5,996 nt of DNA from positions 1 to 5,996 of the forward strand of contig JAQGHJ010000857.1 in NCBI GenBank assembly GCA_028288905.1, in the 5' to 3' direction. The DNA comes from Phycisphaerales bacterium (lineage in GTDB: Bacteria > Planctomycetota > Phycisphaerae > Tepidisphaerales > Tepidisphaeraceae). Shown here piece after piece: positions 1 through 5,996 of this stretch. The notes beneath the pieces are model-generated. The model searched no databases and was not told where the DNA came from. It saw nothing but the letters and a program-made list of their open reading frames with translations. Every line of letters begins with the position of its first letter. Position 1 is the first letter of the stretch. Both the position numbers and the translations under genes were made by a program.

Positions 1-3000
1 CGGACGACCGCCCGGCCGCCGCCGCCGCCGGCCGGGGCGGCGTACCGCCCGCCCTGGCTGATCGTGCCGACGCTCCCGGGGCCCAGGGACCAGACGAACT
101 TCGGCGCCTTGCCCGTCAGGTACGTGCCGAACTGGTCCCGGGCCAGCGCGGCGAACTGCTTGACGCCTCCCGCGCGGAGCGTGGCCGACCCGGGCGACAG
201 CTCGATGCTCGTCACCGTGTGGGCCACCGTCAGCGCGTACGTCGCGGTCCGGACAGCCGACCCGGTGGTGGCCGTCAGCCGGAACGTGTACGTGCCGGCC
301 CCCATCCGGGAGAACGTCGCCGTCACCGCCTTGGCGGCGTTCGTGTAGTTCGCGTTGAACGCCGGGTACCCGCCGGTCGGCGGCTTGGCCGTCACCGACC
401 ACGCGTACCGGGTGGCCGCGGTGCCGGCCGGGTCGGCCGCCGTCAGCAGGACCGACGTGCCGGCGACCGGGTCCCGCCCGGCCGCGATCGTCAGCGGGGC
501 CGACACGCTGAACGTCGTTGACGCCCCGATCACGAGGTAGTGGCCGGCCGCGTCGGCGATGCCGGACCCGGCCGCCACGACGGACAACTCGTAGGCCCCC
601 GTCGCCTTGGTCAGGATCGCCAGGCTGCCGAGCGTCCAGGTGGTCCCGCCGTCGGCGGAATTCAGGGTCGCGCCGCCGGGCAGCAGGCTCGGACCGCCGC
701 CGCGGGTCAGGCGCACGTCCGACAGGTCGAACCCGGCGACCGGCCCGCTGAAGGTGACCGTCGCCTGGGCGAGCGGGGCGGTGCGGTCCGGCGGGACGAT
801 GCCGGCGATCGCCACGGTCGGGCCGAACGCCTCGGCCGTGTGGACCCGCAGCCCGTCGTGGTCGCCGATCTCGACCTCCAGCGTGCGGGCCGGCTTGAGG
901 TCGGGACCGAGTTCCCACGCGTAGGTATTCAGCGTCGCCGGGTCCTGGAGCAGGATCTCGGCGGCGGCCGAGCCGCGGGTCAGGTTGACCACGCCGGCCA
1001 CGACCCACCCGGTCGGGGCGGCCCCGAGGTCGGCGTCGGGCGCGGCCACCCCGCCGACCTCGTCGCGGACCCGCAGGTGCAGGTGCCCTGTCGGGGCGTC
1101 GCGGTAGAGCAGGTCGACGTCGCGGTCGCCGTCGAAGTCGCCGGCGGCCAGCACCGTCGCGCCGGCCGGCAGCGACAGCGGGGACTCGGCCTCCAGGCCC
1201 GCGGCCGCCGTCAGCCGAACCGACTTGTGGGCGAGCGTTCGGCGGTGGTACAGGATCAGGTCGGGGCGGCGGTCCCCGTCGTCGTCGCTGACGGCGGCGA
1301 TCGCCCAGTCGGGGTCGACGACGTACGACAGGTCGTACTCGGTGTTGACCTTGGTGTGGTCCGGGCCCGGCCGGGTCTGCCAGACGCGGAGCGCGCCGGT
1401 GGCCGAGTCGTGGATGAGGATGTCCGGGGCCGCGTCGCCGTTGAAGTCGGCGACGCCCGCGACGGACCAGGTCGGGCCCGGCAGTTGACCGACCGCAGTG
1501 GTGCCGATCCGGCTCGCGCCGTTGTGCGACTGCACGTACACGGTGTGGTCGGTCGGGTCCGTCAGGAGCAGGTCGTCCCTGCCGTCGGCGTTGAAGTCGC
1601 TAGAGAGCGTGACGCTGACGACGCCGAAGTCGACGAGCGCCCGGCCGTCCGGGGCGTTGGGCACGACGGCGGTGACGGCTAGGGGCAGGGGGGGCGTGCC
1701 GCCGTCGAGCGGCCAGGCCTGCGTCACGCTCTGCGCGTCGGGCCGCAGGCGGACGGTGTAGCTGCCGGGCTGCAGGTTGCTGAAGCGGAACGCGCCGGCG
1801 TTGGTCGGCTTGTCCGTCGGCTCGCCGCCGTCGAGCACGCCGTTGTTGTTCTGGTCGATGTAGACGGTGAGGCCGCCGCTGGACCACCCGTCGGACGCCG
1901 GGGCCCAGTGGCCCAGCCCGTCGTAGTTGCGGGAGCCGTCGGCGTTGGTGCCGCCGTTGTCCGTCCAGACGTCGCCGAGGATCTCCCCCCCGCCGCTGCC
2001 CGGCAGGTGGACGGCGAAGTCGAGGCTGGTCGGGCGGCCGACGTACCCGTCGATGTACAGGTTGTGGACGACGTTCCAGTACGCCCGGAGGGTGCCGGTC
2101 CCGTCGACGCCGATCAGGTCGGCCGCGGCGTTCGGGGTGAACTGGACGGCCGCCATCCCGAGGGTGTCCGGCGGCAGGTTAGCCTGCGTGGCGTCCCCGA
2201 CGTACCAGAGCGGCGCGTCGATCGGCCCGGTGTTGACGTAGAGCCGGAACGTCGAACCGCCGCCGGCGACGACGTCGAGCTGGCTGTTGTTGTCGTCGGC
2301 GAAGTCCCCGACGGTGATCCAGAGCGGGGCCGCCGCGCCGACCGCGCCGAGGTCGGCCGACTGCGTGTGGAACGCGCCGGTGTCGTCGGCCTGGATGGCG
2401 TAGAGCGTGCCCGCGGTCCCGACGCGGCGGCTCAGCAGGATCGTCGCCGCCCCGCCGTTGCGGAGCCCCGCCACCACCAGTTCACCCTCGGCACTGCCGG
2501 CGATCGTCGCGGCGATGGCGGCGTCGCCGTGGTCCTCGCCGGTCAGCAAGCGGACGTTGGAGCCGTCGTACACGACCAGGTCGAAGACGGCGTCGCCGTC
2601 GACGTCGCCGGTGCCCAGCTCCCGGACGGCCGCGGGCGACGTGATGGTCCCGGCGTCCACGAGCAGTTGGGCCGTCGCCTGGTCCCACTCGAGCGGGTAG
2701 ATGGCGGTGCCGCCGCGGGCGGCGGCGAAGAGCACGCCGGGGCTGCCCGCGCCGGACGCCGCCGTCGCCACCGCGACGTCCTGGTTGGCCAGTTGGGACG
2801 CGAGGTACGTCTTGGCCGCCTGGAAGCCGCCGAGGCCCGTGCCGTACAGGACCGACACCCCGCCCTTGCCGCCGACGACGAGGTCGAGCTTGCCGTCCCC
2901 GTCGACGTCGACGGCGGAGAAGTCCGGCTTGCCGGCGGTGGCGGGCAGGCCGGTGTCGTGGCTCTCGTAGTAGGTCGACCGGTCCGACGCCTTGGTCAGG

Positions 3001-5996
3001 CGGACCTGGATGGTCGAGCCGCTGAGCGTGGCGACGTTCTGCACACCGATGCCCTGGAGGTCGGCCACCAGCATCGCGGCGCTGGCAGTGCTGGCGGGCG
3101 CGGCCGGCAGCTTGTCGGGGACCGGCAGCGGCAGGAAGCCGGTGTACTCCGGGGCGATGCCGCCGACGATCGTCGAACCGGACGGCGCGACCGTCCGCAC
3201 ATAGACCGCGCCGGGCTGGGTTGGGAGGGTGTAGGAGCCCGGCGTGCGGCCGTCGCTGCCGTCGCTCGTGGTGACGGTGGTGATGCCGTCGAGCCGGACG
3301 ATCTGCACGGGGTACCCGCCGAGGCCCGGCTCGCCCGCGTCCTGCTCGCCGTTGCTGTTGTAGTCGCTGAAGACGACGCCGCGGATGACGTTGCTGTCGG
3401 CCGCCGGGGGCGGCGGCGCGGCCGACACGACCTCGTTGGTCATCGCGTAGAGGTGGAACGGGTTGTTCGGGTCCTCGGGGGTGAAGTAGAACACGATGCC
3501 GTCGCTGTCGGCCGTGAAGGTGCTCTGCACCATCACGCCGTTGCCGCTGCCGGCTTGGTTCTCGTCCCAGTTGTCGAACCGCCCGCCCTGCGTGTCGGTG
3601 ACGTCGATCACGCGGCTGACCGTGCCATAGCCCGCGCCGTAGAACGTCGTGGTGTAGGTCGTGCCGGGCACAAGGCCGTCGAGCACGACGAAGATCCGGT
3701 CGTACTCGGCGGAGGCGGGGTGGTAGAAGTCTTTGAGTGCGGTCCCGATGGTCCCGGTCACGTTGTTGGTGAAGCCGGCGAGCGTCGCGGGGGATTGGCG
3801 GTCGCCGTTGGCGCGGAAGGCGTCGACCCAGTAGTTGGAGGTCTGCAGGGCGGCGCCGTTGCCCAGCGTCAGGGCGTTGACGGCGGCGATACTCGGGCCG
3901 CCGAAGTTGACGGCGTGCGTGTACGTCTTCCCGGTCGAGACGCCGCTGTCGCCGTCGCCGGTGAACGTCTTGGACGAATAGGTCGGCGCCGACGGCGTCG
4001 CGGGCGGCACCGCCGGGACCGGCACGGCCCCGACGATCTCGTTGGTCAGCGCGTACTGGTGGAAGGAGTTGCTGGGGACCAGCGCCGCGAAGCTTAACGT
4101 GACCGAGTCGCTGGTCGGCGTGTACGTGTGGCGGACCAGCAGGCCGTTGCCCGAGCCGGTCGCGTTCTCGTCGAACACCAGGTAGCCGCCCAGCCCGTCG
4201 GTCAGCGTCTGCACGCGGCCGTCGGCGGCGTAGCCGGTGCAGTAGAACGTGACGGCGTACGTGGTGCCCGGCGTCAGGCCGGTGAGCGTTAGCCGCTCGT
4301 CGCCGTACGGGCTGGCGTAGAAGTTGGTGGCCAGCTCCTTACTGGCGCCGGTCAGGTTGTTCGGGAAATCGACGTAGTTGGCCATCTCCTGCAGCGACCC
4401 GTTCCAGGAGTTGATCGCGTAGTTGTCGCCCTTCTCGGCCGCGGCTAGGAAGGGCACGCCGTTAACGACCGACCCGTTGCCGTTGAACGATAGGGCGTGG
4501 GTGTAGTACTTGAGCGGCGAGATCCCCGAGTCGGCGTCGCCGGTGAACGGGACGGCGTAGGTGCTGGCCACCTCATTGGTGAACCCGCCGAGCAGAAAGA
4601 CCTGGTCGACGCCCGCGCGGTCGAAGTAGTAGGTGATCGAGTCGGCCCGGGCGGTGAAGACGTTCTCGACGGCGATGCCGCTGCCCTGCCCGTACTGGTC
4701 CTCGTTGAACTGGAGGTCGGACTGGCCGTAGGAGTCGCGGACGCTGATGATCCGCGGGTTGTCGCCCACGAAGCCGACGCCGAAGAACGTGGTCCGGTAG
4801 AGCTGCCCCGGCGTCAGGCCGGTGAGCGTCACCTGCAGGGTCGTGGGTCCGCCGCTCTGGAAGATGGTCCCGGTCACCGCGCCGATCGCGCCGCCGACGC
4901 TCACGAGCAGGTTGCCGGAGGCGGGGTTCTGGAGCGTGCCGTTGTTGTTCGCGCGGATCGAGTAGTTCGGTCCGTCGGGCGAGGTGCCGTCGGCGAAGGC
5001 GACGCCGTTGACGGTCGCCGCGCCGCCGGCGGAGTTGACGGCGTGGGTGTACGTTTTGGTCGACTGCACGCCCGAGTCGGAGTCGCCGGTCACGGCGCGG
5101 AACGAGTAGGTGCTGGGAACGGTCGGCGGCGGCGTGTAGAGGCCGAAGTTGAGCCCGCCCACGTCGCCGCCGGTCTGCGTCCAGGCGGCCGGGACGTCGA
5201 ACTGGGTGTTCGTCTGCCGGCCGATGTCCACGGTCGCGGCGGCGAACTGGCCGGTGCCGTTGCTGCCGGCCAGGTTGGCCGCGACGCTCAGGCGGAGGAG
5301 TTGGCCCGGCTTGCCGTTGGCCGGGTCGGCCTCGGCGCCCGTCGCGAAGTGTAGGCTGGAGAAGGCCTCCGTGCCGCTGACGGCCTGGCCGATCTGTTGC
5401 CGCGAGACGGCCAGGGCGGTGCCGCTGCTGCCGGTGACCGAGGCGATGTACATCGACGTCGCGTCAGTCGCGCTTCCCAGGACGCCGTACGCTAACTGCT
5501 GCCCACCGTTCCCGAGGACGTCGACCGTGGTCAGCCGCGTCTCCTGGTTGTCGTTGTTGCCCGATAAGAACGAGCCGGTGTCGGACGTGGCGACCGTGGC
5601 GAACTTCCCCTCGTCGTCGGCGATGAGGAACGAGACCATGTAGCCGACTGCGTCGGCGGTCGCCGCGCCGTCGAGGCTCAGGGCGGCCAGGTCAACCAAG
5701 CCGTCGGCGTTGTAGTCGCCGGCCGCGATCGACCAGCCGTTCGTGCCGTCGACCGCGAAGGGTTTGCCGACGTCGATCGGGTCGGTCAGCGACGCGCCGA
5801 GCGTCACGATGAAGACGACCGACTGGCCGTTGTAGTCGGAGAGGACAGCCAGGCTTTCGGCAGCGCCCTCGGCCGCACCGGCGGCCGGCAGGGCGACGAC
5901 GGCCTTGGGCGTGCCGGGGACCGCGCCGACGCGGGTCGCCGCGTACCCGCCGTCCCGCGGGCGGGCGTACACGTTCCCGCCGGAGTCGAGCGTGGC
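1..5996 (-). CDS. Giant multidomain surface/secreted protein with FG-GAP (VCBS), SdrD-like and Ig-like domains; internal fragment, both ends missing
   Basis: Read on the minus strand, every codon from 5996 down to 3 is open: 1998 complete codons plus two bases of the next. No start or stop falls inside, so the protein is longer than 1998 residues; internal Met codons, for example near 5638, sit within domains and are not credible starts. Domain order, by residue from the right edge: FG-GAP 1-175, linker 176-296, three KxYTHA modules 297-476, 480-655 and 673-856, SdrD-like 869-943, FG-GAP propeller 961-1313, SdrD-like 1338-1460, FG-GAP block 1467-1724, Ig-like 1726-1831, PKD-like 1833-1924, Big_2-like 1928 onward. 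Residue choice fits an exported protein: rich in Gly, Ala, Thr, Val and Asp, with only one Cys seen. Asp-Gly-Asp loops suggest calcium binding. By family knowledge such proteins act outside the cell in adhesion or matrix binding; the ligand is unknown. No membrane segment, catalytic motif, LPXTG or PEP-CTERM signal is visible. Frame and strand are very sure; exact function is not. Confidence 0.95.
3..215 (-). other. Big_2-type Ig-like domain, cut by the left edge
   Basis: About 71 residues: 'VTSIELSPGSATLRAGGVKQ' followed by FAALARDQFGTYL, 'FVWSLGPGSVGTISQGGRYA', then a five-Gly run. The opening (I-x-L-S-P-x-x-A-T-L-x-x-G-x-x-x-Q-F-x-A-x-A-x-D-Q-F-G) and the W-S-L ... G-T-I-S-x-x-G-x-Y-x-A-P turn are classic for Big_2-like domains. 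The last strand, normally ending in x-V-T-V/A, starts as 'RAVV' and is cut off by the window edge. The C-terminus of the protein, and any anchor, lie further left. Confidence 0.85.
225..500 (-). other. PKD/Ig-like beta-sandwich domain
   Basis: About 92 residues with 'PVAGTSVLLTAADPAGTAAT', then 'RYAWSVTAKPPTGG', and a closing 'TATFSRMGAGTYTFRLTATT' and 'TYALTV'. The order V-x-L-T-A ... Y-x-W-x-V ... F-x-x-x-G-x-Y-x-F-x-L-x-A matches PKD-type folds, here of the Ig/REJ-like variant often placed before Big_2-type domains in planctomycete proteins. No ligand-binding residue can be picked out; a structural role is the simplest reading. Confidence 0.7.
504..821 (-). other. Bacterial Ig-like domain
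   Basis: About 106 residues. Landmarks: 'ATVTFSGPVAGFDLSDVRLT' , 'NSADGGTTWTLGSLAILTKA' and 'TGAYELSVVAAGSGIADAAG'. This is the bacterial Ig-like pattern V-T-F-S-x-P-V-x-G-F-x-x-x-D-[VL] ... W-T-L ... G-x-Y-x-L-x-V-x-A-x-x-I-x-D-x-A-G-N; here the last N is H. The wording is frequent in large planctomycete surface proteins. It likely serves as a stalk domain. The domain is complete and shows no damage. Confidence 0.85.
826..1600 (-). other. FG-GAP/VCBS repeat block 3
   Basis: Four good blades at regular spacing: 'SDFNADGRDDLLLTDPTD' (from about 1601), 'ADFNGDAAPDILIHDSATG' (D at 1446-1448), 'SDDDGDRRPDLILYHRR' (loop from 1286) and 'GDFDGDRDVDLLYRDAPTG' (loop from 1139). A fifth degenerate unit, 'VVNLTRGSAAAEILLQDP', has lost the Asp loop, and 'GDHDGLRVHTAEAFG' closes the block. 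The pattern D-F-N/D-x-D-G/A-x-x-D-L/I-L followed by 'TVYVQ', 'LRVWQ' or 'LHLRV' strands is the FG-GAP_3/VCBS signature common in planctomycete and myxobacterial surface proteins. This is the best conserved FG-GAP block in the window. Confidence 0.9.
1617..1985 (-). other. SdrD B-like domain 2, with an insert in its first loop
   Basis: The second half is typical: 'GLTVYIDQNNNGVLDGGEPT' (calcium-type loop at 1856-1821), then 'AGAFRFSNLQPGSYTVRLRP', then 'SVTQAWPLDGG', the usual SdrD order of Asp/Asn loop, N-L-x-P-G-x-Y turn and W/T-Q strand. The first half, 'EILGDVWTDNGGTNADGSRN' followed by YDGLGHWAPASDGWSSG, takes the place of the usual V-W-x-D-x-N-G-N-G-x-x-D-x-G-E-P-G-L-x-G segment. The acidic loop is stretched and the short 'DAGEPGL' is missing. 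It lies between propeller 2 and FG-GAP block 3 and so probably acts as a spacer. The family call is firm; the reading of the insert is inference. Confidence 0.8.
2060..3116 (-). other. FG-GAP/VCBS beta-propeller 2
   Basis: About 350 residues with at least six blade-like units. The clear ones are 'FSAVDVDGDGKLDLVVGG' (loop 2909-2892), 'LGTGDVDGDAVFDLVVYDG' (loop 2606-2592) and 'VGDFADDNNSQLDVVAGG' (loop 2306-2283). Weaker blades are 'MLVADLQGIGVQNVATLSG' near the start, 'ELVVAGLRNGGAATILLS' in the middle and 'AAVQFTPNAAADLIGVDG' near the end; their loops have lost calcium-binding Asp residues. 'GVSVLYGTGLGGFQAAKTY' is the usual strand-plus-turn that follows an FG-GAP loop. The number and spacing would fit a complete six- or seven-bladed propeller, but that is inference. 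Strong and weak blades are mixed, which is common in such proteins. Confidence 0.85.
3168..3392 (-). other. SdrD B-like / Cna-B-type domain 1
   Basis: The domain opens with 'NVIRGVVFSDYNSNGEQDAG' followed by EPGLGGYPVQIV, the standard opening of SdrD_B domains (I-x-G-x-V-F-x-D-x-N-x-N-G-x-x-D-x-G-E-x-G-L-x-G). The Asp/Asn loop at 3365-3330 matches the EF-hand-like calcium site known in staphylococcal Sdr proteins. It closes with 'GSYTLPTQPGAVYVRTVAPS'. About 75 residues, slightly short for the family. These domains act as rigid stalk units that stiffen on binding calcium. I see no evidence for the Lys/Asn isopeptide pair of some Cna-B relatives and do not claim it. Confidence 0.85.
3429..3980 (-). 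repeat. Tandem KxYTHA module, copy 3 (about 184 residues)
   Basis: Third module. Landmarks: 'TFTGDGDSGVSTGKTYTHAV', 'FGGPSIAAVNALTLG', 'LDGLVPGTTYTTTFYGAGYG', 'WDENQAGSGNGVMVQSTFTA' and 'FHLYAMTNEVV'. It is the longest copy, with the extra residues in the first half after the THA motif. It is followed by a Pro-rich hinge, 'SAAPPPPAADS', leading into the SdrD-like domain. The shared segment order across all three copies, with clear sequence divergence, points to old internal duplication and not to recent DNA-level repeat expansion. Confidence is high for the repeat relation and low for function. Confidence 0.75.
4032..4559 (-). repeat. Tandem KxYTHA module, copy 2 (about 176 residues)
   Basis: Second module, starting only a few residues after copy 1 ends. 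Landmarks: 'TGDADSGISPLKYYTHALS' , 'VVNGVPF', 'LTLTGLTPGTTYAVTFYCTG', 'FDENATGSGNGLLVRHTYT' and the closing 'FHQYALTNEIV'. The motif FDENxxGSGNG is complete. It contains the only Cys I found in the 1998 residues (codon at 4240-4242), at a position held by Gly in copies 1 and 3. Three Leu codons here are the rare TTA/CTA type (4095-4097, 4290-4292, 4491-4493) and one more lies at 4446-4448, more than in any stretch of similar length in the window. A Pro/Ala/Val linker, 'GAVPVPAVPPATPSAPT', separates it from copy 3. Confidence 0.75.
4569..5108 (-). repeat. Tandem KxYTHA module, copy 1 (about 180 residues)
   Basis: First of three homologous protein modules. Landmarks in order: 'TGDSDSGVQSTKTYTHAVN' (about 5090-5034), 'VNGVAF' (about 5009-4992), 'LTGLTPGQLYRTTFFGVG' (about 4835-4782), 'QYGQGSGIAVENVFTARADS' (about 4703-4644) and the closing 'FTNEVA' (to about 4566). 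Each landmark has a counterpart in copies 2 and 3 in the same order. Copy 1 differs in having 'FNEDQYGQGSG' where the others have 'DENxxGSGNG'. Alternating hydrophobic residues and the L-T-G-L-T-P-G-x-x-Y turn, common in fibronectin-III and carbohydrate-binding beta-sandwiches, suggest a beta-sandwich fold. Similar THAVNFG-type wording occurs in other planctomycete surface proteins, from memory, but I cannot name a Pfam family. Confidence 0.75.
5109..5469 (-). other. Uncharacterised linker region between FG-GAP segment 1 and the tandem modules
   Basis: About 120 residues rich in Gly, Ala, Ser, Thr and Gln, including 'SVTGSSGTALAVSRQQIGQA' and 'SVAANLAGSNGTGQFAAATV'. The last part, 'DVGGLNFGLYTPPPTVPS', has a Pro run just before the first repeat module and looks like a hinge. 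It may hold a last degenerate propeller blade or a small beta domain. I recognise no family here and assign no function. Confidence 0.5.
5470..5996 (-). other. FG-GAP/VCBS repeat segment 1 (part of a beta-propeller; N-terminal side outside the window)
   Basis: Each FG-GAP/VCBS blade carries an Asp-rich loop followed by a hydrophobic strand. Here I see 'LAVLSDYNGQSVVFIV' (about 5852-5805), the clear copy 'AAGDYNADGLVDLAAL' with the loop at 5717-5703, and a weaker copy 'TTVDVLGNGGQQLAYG' (about 5528-5480). 'VGYMVSFLIADDEGKFA', between the last two, reads like the outer strands of a blade. The middle copy keeps the Asp positions expected for calcium; the third has lost most of them. In integrin-alpha-like proteins these blades fold into a propeller. 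The first blades must lie beyond 5996, so the number of blades cannot be counted. The assignment to the family is firm; blade limits are approximate. Confidence 0.8.

Noticed and set aside
540..1682. 380-residue open frame on the + strand
   Set aside because: It is an antisense shadow of the Ig-like domain and FG-GAP block 3; its low-complexity VDVAVAVEVAG-type text mirrors the Asp-rich sense loops.
1600..1887. Minus-strand frame of 95 residues in another register, and others at 2482-2688 and 2996-3202
   Set aside because: They are Arg-rich (RRRRR runs), typical of off-frame reading of GC-rich DNA, and overlap the true frame.
1908..4097. 729-residue open frame on the + strand
   Set aside because: It lies in exact antisense register with the minus-strand gene, has Val/Asp/Gly/Arg-rich text with no domain pattern, and ends at a rare sense Leu codon. 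The minus strand shows FG-GAP, SdrD and repeat modules over the same bases.
4497..5354. 285-residue open frame on the + strand
   Set aside because: It is an antisense shadow of KxYTHA module 1 and the linker before it; no recognisable domain, and it ends at a sense CTA codon.
5149..5643. 164-residue + strand frame with a more ordinary amino-acid mix
   Set aside because: The text is Ser/Pro/Val-rich with no motif, and the minus-strand frame is open and domain-bearing across it.
1..5996. DNA-level direct repeats or a CRISPR-like array from the many GTCGCCGTCG-type words
   Set aside because: These words are the reverse complement of Asp-Gly-Asp codons in FG-GAP loops; spacing is irregular and set by protein blades, with no conserved repeat/spacer pattern.
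1..5996. Sorting signals (LPXTG, PEP-CTERM), signal peptide or membrane span
   Set aside because: No such motif or long hydrophobic stretch appears in the sense frame; both termini are outside the window.

Overview
The window holds one thing: an internal piece of a very large minus-strand gene. Codons occupying + positions 3k to 3k+2, read from 5996 down to 3, form a single open frame of 1998 codons with no stop and no frameshift. Neither the start nor the stop codon is in the window. I checked the frame line by line for in-frame TTA, CTA and TCA on the + strand and found none. The long + strand open frames (540-1682, 1908-4097, 4497-5354 and the shorter ones) are shadows caused by high GC content and are not annotated.

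The protein is a mosaic of extracellular beta-sheet modules. Below, residue 1 is the first codon in the window at 5996, not the true N-terminus. In order: (1) an integrin-alpha-like FG-GAP/VCBS propeller segment (5996-5470) followed by a low-complexity linker region; (2) three tandem modules of about 180 residues with the core motif K-x-Y-T-H-A, which I do not recognise as a named family (5108-4569, 4559-4032, 3980-3429); (3) an SdrD/Cna-B-like domain with an Asp/Asn-rich calcium-type loop (3392-3168); (4) a second FG-GAP/VCBS propeller (3116-2060); (5) a second SdrD-like domain with an unusual insert (1985-1617); (6) a third FG-GAP/VCBS block (1600-826); (7) a bacterial Ig-like domain (821-504), a PKD/Ig-like domain (500-225), and the beginning of a Big_2-type Ig-like domain that runs off the left edge (215-3).

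The organism is most likely a planctomycete, with the Gemmataceae the best guess. The evidence is the very high GC, the giant gene, and the FG-GAP + SdrD_B + Ig-like + PKD mosaic. The Ig-like wording 'VTFSGPVAGFDLSDV...SGIADAAG' and the SdrD wording 'VYIDQNNNGVLDGGEP' are both typical of planctomycete surface proteins. This is inference from recognised protein style, not a database match. The protein is probably exported and either surface-attached or secreted, with roles such as adhesion, matrix formation or carbohydrate binding. Its signal peptide and any sorting signal lie outside the window.

No RNA gene, mobile element, CRISPR array, promoter or terminator is supported, as expected for a window lying wholly inside one reading frame. 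The part worth a second look is the tandem KxYTHA module.
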